DNA of 64,000 nt, from positions 27,958 to 91,957 of the forward strand of contig NZ_SJOJ01000022.1 of the NCBI RefSeq assembly GCF_004330295.1, written 5' to 3'. Within the stretch, counting starts at the first letter, position 1; every line of letters starts with the position of its first letter. The stretch comes from Rahnella victoriana. Its GTDB lineage: Bacteria > Pseudomonadota > Gammaproteobacteria > Enterobacterales > Enterobacteriaceae. Shown in pieces: positions 18,346-25,963 of this stretch. A model generated the notes under the pieces. That model saw only the letters and a program-made list of their open reading frames with translations, had not been told where the DNA came from and ran no database searches. The position numbers were made by a program, and so were the translations under genes.

Positions 18346-19413
18346 TCAGTGCGTTTCGTTTGCCAGCATTTGCGCACGGACGCACAGCTCGGCAGCTTTA
18401 AACGCATGCTCCTGCGTCATGGCGTGTTCGGTACGGTTCAGGCAATCCAGGATCATCTGACCAAAGAACGGGAAGCCGACATTGCCGGAAACCGGATAGC
18501 GGAATTCGCCCTGCTGATTGACCAGATACACCACGTCCTGCTCGCCGAGCGTGAGATCGACATATTTGCGGATCTCGATATACCCCTCAGTGCCGAGCAG
18601 CGTCAGACGGCCATCGCCCCAGGTGCTCAGCCCTTCCGGCGTGAACCAGTCGCAGCGGAAATAACCGCGTGCGCCGTTTTCGCCTTCCAGCATGGTGTCG
18701 CCAAAATCTTCAAAGTGCGGATATTGCGGATGATTGAAATTCAGTGCCTGAGCGGCTACCACGCGGGCGTTGTGGTTGCCGGTGTAAAACAGGAACTGCT
18801 CAATCTGGTGGCTGCCGATATCACACAGAATGCCGCCAAAACGTTCTCTCTCGTAGAACCAGTCAGGACGCCCTTCTCCCTCGCGGTGCGGACCGGTACC
18901 GAGGGTTTGGATCACCCGGCCGATGGCCCCCTGCTGCACCAGTTGTCCGGCAAATACCGCGCTTTCGACATGCAGGCGTTCGCTGTAATACACGGCATAT
19001 TTGCGTCCGGTTTCCGCTACTTTCGCCTTCGCCTGTGCCAGTTGTTCCAGCGTGGTCAGCGGCGCTTTGTCGGTGAAATAATCTTTGCCGGCCGCCATGA
19101 CTTTCAGCCCCAGCGCGCAGCGTTCAGCGGGAATGCCCGCACCGGCGACCAGTTGCACTTCCTTGTCATCAAGCAGCGTCTGCAACGAATCCGCGACCTT
19201 CACCTGCGGATACTGCGCGACAAATTTCTCCACTTTGGCCGGATCAGGGTCGTAAACCCACTTGAGGCTGGCCCCCGCCTCAATCAATCCGTTACACATG
19301 CCGTAGATATGCCCGTGATCCAGTGCCGCTGCGGCAATCACGAACTCTCCCGGTTTCACAACCGGCTGCGGTTTGCCCACCGGCGCATAGTTCATTCCGT
19401 CTTTATTGCTCAT
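18346..19413 (-). CDS. Gfo/Idh/MocA family oxidoreductase with a DKAP active-site variant (second of operon)
   Basis: The protein (355 residues) has the Gfo/Idh/MocA domain layout. A dinucleotide-binding region FVIAAAALDHGHIYGMCNGL lacks the usual GxGxxG and reads more like a degenerate form. The usual EKP catalytic motif appears as DKAP (YFTDKAPLTTLEQL). The C-terminal motif GGILCDIGSHQIEQFLFYTG has His, but not the His-x-x-Asp pattern of its operon partners. It may therefore act on a different intermediate. It starts 2 bp after the stop of the first oxidoreductase gene, so translation is likely coupled. Confidence 0.84.
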   Translation of the reverse strand: MSNKDGMNYAPVGKPQPVVKPGEFVIAAAALDHGHIYGMCNGLIEAGASLKWVYDPDPAKVEKFVAQYPQVKVADSLQTLLDDKEVQLVAGAGIPAERCALGLKVMAAGKDYFTDKAPLTTLEQLAQAKAKVAETGRKYAVYYSERLHVESAVFAGQLVQQGAIGRVIQTLGTGPHREGEGRPDWFYERERFGGILCDIGSHQIEQFLFYTGNHNARVVAAQALNFNHPQYPHFEDFGDTMLEGENGARGYFRCDWFTPEGLSTWGDGRLTLLGTEGYIEIRKYVDLTLGEQDVVYLVNQQGEFRYPVSGNVGFPFFGQMILDCLNRTEHAMTQEHAFKAAELCVRAQMLANETH

Positions 19414-19415
19414 GT

Positions 19416-20591
19416 TCAGGCTCCTTTATCCATGTTTTTACCCAGCGGGATCGCGTCTTCATTGGCGAAGTTTTCTACAGAGGCGGATTTTTCATAAAAA
19501 TGCGGTGCCAGCGAAACCAGTCCGCCGGTCTGATAGAACGGATCGGCAGGGGTCAGCGGCAGAGAAACGATGCTGCGGGTAATGGCGGATTTATAAATCG
19601 CGGCGATCAGCTCCAGTGAACGCTTGCCCTGAATGCCGTCTATCAGCGGTGCGGTGCCGGTTTCCAGCGCCGTCAGGAAATTGTCGATCTGACCGGTATG
19701 CAGGGTATAGGTCAGTTTGTGGATCGACTGGTAAATGTCTTCCAGCTGATTCTCGTGATCCGTATCGCGCGCATCGATCGGGAAACCGTTAGGCGCGGAA
19801 ATGCTGGCGTATTTGTCCCACGGGGCTGAAATTCGGGCTTTCTCACCCTGAATCACAATCTTCTGATCTTCGCCGTGATGCACCACGGAGGCGGTCAGCT
19901 GGGTCAGCGCGCCGGTGTCATATTTGAAAATGGCCGCCGACAGATCTTCCACTTCCGCATTATCGTGTGCGGCATTGGTGATCATGGAAACCACTTCGGA
20001 AGGGAAGCCGAGCATCCACTGAATAGCGTCGATATGGTGAACGGCATGGTTGAGGGTGCAGCCACCGGCTTCTTTTTCCCAGGTGCCGCGCCACCATAAA
20101 TCGTAATAGGAATGCCCGCGCCACCAGAAAGAATCCACCTGCGCGTGGCACACCTTGCCCGCCTCGCCGGAATCGATCACTTTTTTCAGCCGCCAGAACG
20201 CATCGGTAAAACGGTTCTGCGCAATGATAGACAGCGTTTTGCCGCTCTCGTTTGCCGCGCGGATCATCGCGTCACATTCCTGCAAAGACGCCGCCATCGG
20301 CTTTTCGCACAACACATGTTTGCCCGCGTTGAGCGCATTAATGGAAATTTCCGCATGGACATACGGCGGCGTACAGACGTCAAAAACGTCGATGTCCGCC
20401 TGATTGAGGATATCCTCATGGCGGGCGTAGACCTTCGCATTCGTCAGGCCGTAATGGCGTTTTTTCTCTTCGGCTTTCTCCGGATAAATATCTACCAGCG
20501 CAACAATCTGGCAACGGTCAGCAAACTCTAAATATCCCTGAATATGGTTATGGGAAATATTACCCGTACCAATAATTGCTATTTTCAGCAT
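19416..20591 (-). CDS. Gfo/Idh/MocA family NAD(P)-dependent oxidoreductase (first of operon)
   Basis: A classical N-terminal dinucleotide fold (LKIAIIGTGNISHNHIQGYL), the EKP motif (HVLCEKPMAAS) and the C-terminal motif CTLNHAVHHIDAIQWMLG define a typical sugar-type dehydrogenase of this family. The start at 20591 is preceded by AGGAGTAAG; the extra 17 codons of the longer frame are not family sequence. Length is 391 residues. It is the promoter-proximal gene of the operon, divergent from the LacI-type gene across a 284-bp spacer. Confidence 0.87.
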   Translation of the reverse strand: MLKIAIIGTGNISHNHIQGYLEFADRCQIVALVDIYPEKAEEKKRHYGLTNAKVYARHEDILNQADIDVFDVCTPPYVHAEISINALNAGKHVLCEKPMAASLQECDAMIRAANESGKTLSIIAQNRFTDAFWRLKKVIDSGEAGKVCHAQVDSFWWRGHSYYDLWWRGTWEKEAGGCTLNHAVHHIDAIQWMLGFPSEVVSMITNAAHDNAEVEDLSAAIFKYDTGALTQLTASVVHHGEDQKIVIQGEKARISAPWDKYASISAPNGFPIDARDTDHENQLEDIYQSIHKLTYTLHTGQIDNFLTALETGTAPLIDGIQGKRSLELIAAIYKSAITRSIVSLPLTPADPFYQTGGLVSLAPHFYEKSASVENFANEDAIPLGKNMDKGA

Positions 20592-20875
20592 TATCTTACT
20601 CCTAATATTGAACCGGACAGCGGGCTGATTTACGCCGCACAAAGGACGTCACCGTATTGAATTATTTAAAGATTCAGCGCGGATAAAACCCTTATTTTTT
20701 GTTTCTGAGATTTATATTCTGGAGAGTAGTAACGGATTTTTTTTCCAACAACCGCTATTTGTGACAGGAATTGCAGTGCCGTTTGCGGGATTTGCTATCA
20801 TTCTGAATAGCCCATCAATTACAAGCAGTTAAGCGTGGTAATAAGTCCATCTGCATATGAGGCGTTGATCACAAA

Positions 20876-21937
20876 ATGACGGGAAAATTAAAAATCAGGC
20901 AAATTGCCGAGTTAACCGGGCTTTCTCCGAGTACAGTTTCCCGGGTGCTGGCAGGGAAAGCCAATGTCAGTCCGCAGGCAAAAGAGAAAGTATTTACCCA
21001 TGCGCGTTCAATGGGTATTTTGCGCGACATTCCGGCCAGCCGGTTGTTAATGAATTGTCTGCTGATCTGTGCGCCACCGGCCGCTTTCTCCCCGCATGAA
21101 GATCGTTATTATTATGAAGTCATTCAGGAAATCACCGCGGAAGTGGCACGCTTTGATATTCATGTGCGCAGGTGTGCGCTGACCGTGAATGATCCGGACA
21201 TCGCCGTGTTTATGCAGGCGCTCAGTCAGGGGGATGTCGACGGGATTATCATCATCGGCATTGATGACGTCATGCTGTACCGGCTGGCGGCGGAATCCAA
21301 CAAGCCGGTGGTGATGATCAATGCCAAAGACAGCGAAATGCGCCTCGACTGTGTTTCCGCCGATCACTATTCCATTGGTTACAGCGCCGCCAACTATCTG
21401 TTTGTCAGAGGCCATCGTCCGGTTTTATTGTTCACTGACCTGCGGCGTGAAACCATGATGCAGCGTCTCGACGGCTTTAAACGTGCCTGTCTCGAGCACC
21501 ATGTGGCATTCGACGAAGCCCTGCATTTGCTGGTCAATCATGGCAACGGAGGGGAACAGGCGCGGGAAACGATTGAGAAGTATCTCCGGGAACATCAGCG
21601 GGCAAACATGCCGTCAGCCATCGTATGCGGAGGCGATCAGATCGCACAGGCCACCGTAGACGCCCTGACTAAACACGGCTTTAAAGTCCCGGAAGATATT
21701 TCCGTGATGAGTATCGATTTCGCGCACGATATGAAAACACCGGCAGCGGAAAGTTTTACCGCCGTGCATCTGCCCTGCCGCGAACTGGGTATCGAGGCGG
21801 TGTATATCCTGCAAAGCCGCCTGATGCGGGCAACGGGAGCGAAATTCAACCTGCTGTTACAGGGCAAAAACCACACCGGCCAGTCGGTGGCCGATGTGAA
21901 ATGGAAACGTAAAGGGCTGTATTCCGCCGCCGGTTAA
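20876..21937 (+). CDS. LacI/GalR family transcriptional regulator of the oxidoreductase operon
   Basis: The N-terminal helix-turn-helix (KIRQIAELTGLSPSTVSRVLAGKANVS) and the hinge precede a periplasmic-binding-protein-like effector domain. The latter includes DVDGIIIIGID, VSADHYSIGYSAANYLF and the C-terminal SVMSIDFAHDMKTPAAESFTAV. This is the normal 353-residue architecture. It is divergent from the three-oxidoreductase/symporter operon and is therefore its likely repressor, with the effector a substrate or pathway intermediate. I could not identify a convincing palindromic operator in the intergenic 20592-20875 region. Confidence 0.9.
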   Translation: MTGKLKIRQIAELTGLSPSTVSRVLAGKANVSPQAKEKVFTHARSMGILRDIPASRLLMNCLLICAPPAAFSPHEDRYYYEVIQEITAEVARFDIHVRRCALTVNDPDIAVFMQALSQGDVDGIIIIGIDDVMLYRLAAESNKPVVMINAKDSEMRLDCVSADHYSIGYSAANYLFVRGHRPVLLFTDLRRETMMQRLDGFKRACLEHHVAFDEALHLLVNHGNGGEQARETIEKYLREHQRANMPSAIVCGGDQIAQATVDALTKHGFKVPEDISVMSIDFAHDMKTPAAESFTAVHLPCRELGIEAVYILQSRLMRATGAKFNLLLQGKNHTGQSVADVKWKRKGLYSAAG

Positions 21938-22030
21938 GCCACGCACCCGGGGGCACATTCTCAGCGTCGCGCTGTTTCATCTCCTGCTAGACTTTTGAGT
22001 CTTAACCTCAAAAAAGAAGCGGAGATTGCC

Positions 22031-22876
22031 ATGTCAGAACAGTATCAGCCACCTGAAGTCTGGACCTGGAATAAAGATGAAGTCAGCAAATTCTCAAACA
22101 TTAACCGCCCGGTAGCCGGCCCGACACACGAGAAAACGCTGCCGGTGGGTAAACACCCGCTTCAGCTTTATTCGCTTGGCACGCCAAACGGTCAGAAAGT
22201 GACGATCCTGCTGGAAGAGTTGCTGGCGCTGGGCGTCAGCGGTGCGGAATACGATGCGTTTATCATCCGCATCAACGAAGGCGATCAGTTCTCCAGCGGT
22301 TTTGTCGATGTTAACCCGAACTCGAAAATCCCGGCGCTGCTGGACAATTCCACCACGCCGCCGATCCGCGTGTTTGAATCCGGCAATATCCTGCTGTATC
22401 TGGCGGAAAAATTTGGCAAATTCCTGCCGAAAGATCTCGCCGGACGCACAGAAACCCTCAACTGGTTGTTCTGGCTGCAAGGCTCCGCACCCTATCTGGG
22501 CGGCGGTTTCGGCCATTTCTATCACTACGCGCCGGTGAAAATCGAATACGCCATCAACCGTTTCACGATGGAAGCCAAACGTCAGCTCGACGTGCTCGAC
22601 AGACAACTGGCAGACCATAAATTTATCGCCGGAGAAGAATACACCATTGCCGATATTGCCATCTTCACCTGGTACGGCAGTCTGGCGCAGGGCGGCCTGT
22701 ATGAGTCCGCTAAATTCCTCGATATCGATTCTTATAAGCACTTCCAGCGCTGGGCAGCGGAAGTGGCGAGCCGTCCGGCGGTCAGACGCGGGCGCATCGT
22801 TAACCGCACCTGGGGCGACGAACAGCTGGAAGAGCGCCACGATGCTTCAGATTTCGATGGCGTACTGAAATCATAA
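22031..22876 (+). CDS. yghU: Glutathione S-transferase-like disulfide-bond oxidoreductase YghU
   Basis: YghU is a Nu-class glutathione transferase with disulfide reductase activity that binds two glutathiones. The N-terminal extension (PPEVWTWNKDEVSKFSNINR), followed by PVGKHPLQLYSLGTPNGQKV and the GSH-site stretch NPNSKIPALLDN with VFESGNILLYLAEKF, follow E. coli YghU. The C-terminal helical domain carries GGGFGHFYHYAPVKIEYAIN. I chose 22031 because GGAGA precedes it and E. coli YghU starts there. A strong terminator follows. Confidence 0.94.
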   Translation: MSEQYQPPEVWTWNKDEVSKFSNINRPVAGPTHEKTLPVGKHPLQLYSLGTPNGQKVTILLEELLALGVSGAEYDAFIIRINEGDQFSSGFVDVNPNSKIPALLDNSTTPPIRVFESGNILLYLAEKFGKFLPKDLAGRTETLNWLFWLQGSAPYLGGGFGHFYHYAPVKIEYAINRFTMEAKRQLDVLDRQLADHKFIAGEEYTIADIAIFTWYGSLAQGGLYESAKFLDIDSYKHFQRWAAEVASRPAVRRGRIVNRTWGDEQLEERHDASDFDGVLKS

Positions 22877-22892
22877 CCTACGCCTGACACGC

Positions 22893-22929
22893 AAAAAGGG
22901 CGGGATCGCAGGATCCCGCCCTTTTTTTA
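22893..22929. terminator. Bidirectional terminator between yghU and the YghX-type gene
   Basis: A long stem, AGGGCGGGATC/GATCCCGCCCT with loop GCAG, is flanked by an A-run and a T7 run. Confidence 0.93.
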
Positions 22930-22941
22930 TCTGCCTGAAAA

Positions 22942-23847
22942 TCAGGCACTTTCTGTTTGCGGTTCGAGATATTTTTTAAACCAGGCAAGGGTTCTTTCCC
23001 ACGCCAGTTCGGCGGCCGCTTTGTCATAACGCGGCGTCGAATCATTGTGGAAACCGTGGTTCACACCGGGATAAATATGCGCCTCATAGACTTTATTATT
23101 GGCCTTCAGAGCCGCCTCATACGCAGGCCAGCCCTCGGTGATCGGCTTATCCAGCTCCGCGTAATGCAGCAATAACGGTGCTTTAATTTTCGGCACATCT
23201 TCCGCTTTCGGCTGACGGCCGTAGAACGGCACCGCCGCCGCCAGCTCCGGATACGCCACGGCCGCCGCATTCGCCACACCTCCGCCGTAACAGAAACCGG
23301 TGATGCCGACTTTGCCGGTCGCCGTCTCGTGGTGCATCAGAAATTCCACTGCCGCAAAAAAGTCGTTCATCAGTTTGGTGGGATCAACCTGTTTTTGCAG
23401 CTCACGGCCTTTTTCGTCATTGCCCGGATAACCGCCGACCGAACTAAGACCGTCCGGTGCCAGCGCAACATATCCGGCTTTCGCCACCCGCCGGGCGACA
23501 TCTTCGATATAGGGATTCAGCCCGCGATTTTCATGCACCACTACCACACCCGGCACTTTACCGGTGGCCTTTGCCGGGCGCACCAGATAGCCTTTTACGC
23601 TGCCGTGCCCCTGCGGCGACGGATACTGGATGTATTCCGCCACGATGTCCGGGTCGGTAAATTCAACCTGCTCCGCATAGGCATAATTGGGCGTCATCAG
23701 CGTGGTCAGCGCGGCGAGAGAAAGTCCACCCGCGACAAATTTCGCCGAGAGATCGAGAAACTCACGCTTGGTCATTTTGCCGTGTACATAAAAATCAAAA
23801 TATTCGAGGAGTTCAGGAGGGAAATCTTTAGCTGTCATTCGCGTCAT
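22942..23847 (-). CDS. yghX: Dienelactone hydrolase family protein (YghX type)
   Basis: This alpha/beta hydrolase of the dienelactone hydrolase family has a nucleophilic Cys in the elbow [14 protein letters not shown], an acid residue in the [10 protein letters not shown] region, and the catalytic His in [17 protein letters not shown]. An N-terminal segment with a Tat-less hydrophobic stretch ([22 protein letters not shown]) may be an export signal or anchor. I chose the start [17 protein letters not shown] at 23847, with GGAG upstream; a longer frame from 23949 is unlikely. Close to E. coli YghX from memory. The natural substrate is unknown. It converges on yghU. Confidence 0.85.
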   Translation of the reverse strand: MTRMTAKDFPPELLEYFDFYVHGKMTKREFLDLSAKFVAGGLSLAALTTLMTPNYAYAEQVEFTDPDIVAEYIQYPSPQGHGSVKGYLVRPAKATGKVPGVVVVHENRGLNPYIEDVARRVAKAGYVALAPDGLSSVGGYPGNDEKGRELQKQVDPTKLMNDFFAAVEFLMHHETATGKVGITGFCYGGGVANAAAVAYPELAAAVPFYGRQPKAEDVPKIKAPLLLHYAELDKPITEGWPAYEAALKANNKVYEAHIYPGVNHGFHNDSTPRYDKAAAELAWERTLAWFKKYLEPQTESA

Positions 23848-24002
23848 CTTCAGGCTCCGTTCCGTACAAGTGAAGGATAAATAATGGCCTGTTTTTGACG
23901 ATTTTGTAAGCCGGTGGTGAAATCGGGCACGTTTCTCAGGAAAGTCCAAAACCTTTTTGCCCCCTGAGGATGCTAAACTGCTGACAGTCAGGAGGAGACA
24001 TC

Positions 24003-24203
24003 ATGAACAAAACTCTCGCAGGTCTGAGTAAAGAAGAAATGGATAAAGTGAGCGCCGGTCTGGCCGCCGGAACGGTGGCGGTGCGTGAGCGCAATCATCT
24101 GCCGGTGAATGCGGACGAAGTGGAAATGGAGCAGCCGGAGCATCTGCGCGCTTATTTTCGCGAACGTCTGGAACACTACCGCCAGCAGCCCGCTAAAAAA
24201 TAA
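24003..24203 (+). CDS. holE: DNA polymerase III theta subunit HolE
   Basis: Theta binds and stabilises the epsilon proofreading subunit in the polymerase III core. The 66-residue product matches HolE along its length: [19 protein letters not shown], then [20 protein letters not shown] and [15 protein letters not shown]. coli HolE is 76 residues; here the C-terminal tail after the third helix is shorter. A strong ribosome-binding site (AGGAGGAG) lies just upstream. The gene stands alone between yghX and a LysR gene. Confidence 0.9.
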   Translation: MNKTLAGLSKEEMDKVSAGLAAGTVAVRERNHLPVNADEVEMEQPEHLRAYFRERLEHYRQQPAKK

Positions 24204-24215
24204 TCCCGCTGCCGC

Positions 24216-25097
24216 TTACTGACGCGTCGCGAAAAAATCCGTGATCGCCTGAGTCAGATAACGGGCCGCGTCGCCGGGCTGCATCTGGCTCTGGTGCAGG
24301 CTGATACCCACCTCGCCCGGTTCGGGCAATTCATTCAACAGGCGTACTGCGGCGGGTTTACCGAAATCCGTGCGCACGGTGATGCCTAATCCCGCCGACA
24401 TCGCCGCCCAGATCCCGCTCAGGCTGCGGCTGGTAAAGGCGATCCGCCACGGAATGCCCGCCTTATCCAGCGCCGCCGTCGCCGCACTGCGCATCAGGCA
24501 TGGCGCTTCGAACACCAGTAATGGCAGTGGTTCACCGCTCTCCTGATAATGCTTCAGGGCGAAATTTTCAGGGCCAATCCAGCGCAACGGGATCCGGCCG
24601 AGCGACTGACTTGACGGAAAGAGCGGCGCGTCATCGCCCTGCCAGCACACCGCCAGATCGAATTCGTTATGGCGGATACCGTCGAGCAGCTGCTGATTAC
24701 GGGTGATGCTGGCCGAAACCTGGACCTGCGGGTGCGCGCGGGTGAATGTCCCGAGGATGGCCGGCAACAGGGTTTCGCCGAAATCCTCCTGCATACCCAG
24801 ATTCAGGCTGCCGCTGAGCGAGCTGGCCAGCAGCGCGGCACTCAGTTCGTCATTCAGGCTGAGCAACCGGCGGGCGTAGCTCATCATCACTTCCCCGCGC
24901 CCGGTGAGGATCAGATGCCGTCCGGATTTTTGTACCAGCTCCGTCCCCGCCTGTTGCTCCAGCTTTTTTAATTGTGCGCTGACCGCAGAGGTCGAGCGCC
25001 CCAGCCGGTCTGCCGCCAGCACAAAACTGCCCAGTTCAATGCCGGTGACAAAAGTGCGCAGGGCTTCTGCATCAAAAGTTAAGGGCCGTTTTGCCAC
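24216..25097 (-). CDS. LysR family transcriptional regulator
   Basis: The N-terminal winged helix-turn-helix (FDAEALRTFVTGIELGSFVL, then LGRSTSAVSAQLKKLEQQAG) and a periplasmic-binding-like effector domain give a normal LysR length of 293 residues. It is divergent from the carboxymuconolactone decarboxylase/tautomerase pair, which it probably regulates. The effector is unknown. Confidence 0.88.
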   Translation of the reverse strand: MAKRPLTFDAEALRTFVTGIELGSFVLAADRLGRSTSAVSAQLKKLEQQAGTELVQKSGRHLILTGRGEVMMSYARRLLSLNDELSAALLASSLSGSLNLGMQEDFGETLLPAILGTFTRAHPQVQVSASITRNQQLLDGIRHNEFDLAVCWQGDDAPLFPSSQSLGRIPLRWIGPENFALKHYQESGEPLPLLVFEAPCLMRSAATAALDKAGIPWRIAFTSRSLSGIWAAMSAGLGITVRTDFGKPAAVRLLNELPEPGEVGISLHQSQMQPGDAARYLTQAITDFFATRQ

Positions 25098-25202
25098 GCT
25101 TCATCATCCCGTTTTTATGGATTAACACTGCTGATATTTTCGATATTTCGGATAATCATAACGTCTTATGCTCCTTTCCACACTGATAAAAAGGAGCCTG
25201 AT

Positions 25203-25526
25203 ATGGACAGCAATACTTCCCAGACACTGACACTCGATGCTATGGCGCGTCTGACCCCCAAATTCGCCGAAGTGACCGAACAGGTGCTGTTTGGCGATAT
25301 ATGGCAACGCCCCGGGCTGTCGCCCCGAGACCGCAGCCTGATCACCGTTGCCGCGCTGATTGCCCTCAACCGCAGTGAACAACTGCCCTTTCATCTGAGC
25401 CTTGCGGTTAAAAACGGGGTCACGCAGGCCGGGCTTTCAGAGATGATCACTCATCTGGCGTTTTATGCCGGCTGGCCCGCAGCGGCGTCTGCCCTGACCC
25501 GTTTTGCCAGCCTGAACGACCAATAA
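25203..25526 (+). CDS. Carboxymuconolactone decarboxylase family protein
   Basis: A single CMD domain of 107 residues is visible: RDRSLITVAALIALNRSEQL, PFHLSLAVKNGVTQAGLSE and THLAFYAGWPAAASAL. The family includes gamma-carboxymuconolactone decarboxylases and AhpD-type peroxidases. No cysteine is present at all, so AhpD-type CxxC redox chemistry is excluded. The conserved His in LPFH is kept. It is cotranscribed with a tautomerase gene 15 bp downstream. Likely a decarboxylase or isomerase-type enzyme acting on a small carboxylic acid, but the substrate is unknown. Confidence 0.85.
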   Translation: MDSNTSQTLTLDAMARLTPKFAEVTEQVLFGDIWQRPGLSPRDRSLITVAALIALNRSEQLPFHLSLAVKNGVTQAGLSEMITHLAFYAGWPAAASALTRFASLNDQ

Positions 25527-25541
25527 CCGGAGGAGTTTACG

Positions 25542-25961
25542 ATGCCTTTTACCCGCATATCATTGCCTGAACACCGCGCTGAAATCTGGCAGGATCAGAT
25601 CTCCGCCATTTTACAGGCGGCGCTGGTGCATACTTTTTCCGTGCCGAAAAATGACTGTTTTCAGCTGTTCGAACCGGTCAGCCGCCGCCGGCGGGTGATC
25701 AACCCGACCTATTTAGCGGGCGAAAATGACCGCCGTTCAGACGATTTTCTGCTGTTTCACATTACGGCGGGCAAACCGCGTAACTCATATCAGAAACAGG
25801 AACTGTACCGTTATCTGGCGGATAAACTGCATGCGGCGCTGGGCATTTCCCCCGCCGACGTGATGGTGGTGGTGAGTTTCACCCAACCGGAAGACTGGTC
25901 ATTCAGCCAAGGTGAAATGTTTATGCCAGAAGGGGAAAGACTGCCCGCAGACAGCCAGTAA
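25542..25961 (+). CDS. Tautomerase family protein (4-oxalocrotonate tautomerase superfamily)
   Basis: The protein starts MPFTRISLPEH, so the mature N terminus would be the catalytic Pro1 of the tautomerase superfamily. Length (139 residues) and the VVVSFTQPEDWSFSQGEM segment fit the longer tautomerase_2-type subgroup. It follows the CMD gene by 15 bp with a GGAGGAG ribosome-binding site, which suggests a joint role with the CMD protein in degrading a small acid. It converges on fhlA with only 2 bp between the stop codons and no visible terminator. Confidence 0.82.
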   Translation: MPFTRISLPEHRAEIWQDQISAILQAALVHTFSVPKNDCFQLFEPVSRRRRVINPTYLAGENDRRSDDFLLFHITAGKPRNSYQKQELYRYLADKLHAALGISPADVMVVVSFTQPEDWSFSQGEMFMPEGERLPADSQ

Positions 25962-25963
25962 CA

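Noticed and set aside
18214..19497. 427-codon plus-strand frame antisense to two oxidoreductase genes
   Set aside because: It is a shadow of the real minus-strand genes, whose motifs and starts are clear; its product has low complexity and no recognisable domain.
20592..20875. LacI-type operator for the oxidoreductase operon
   Set aside because: I found no convincing palindrome; the AT-rich spacer has only short chance symmetries.
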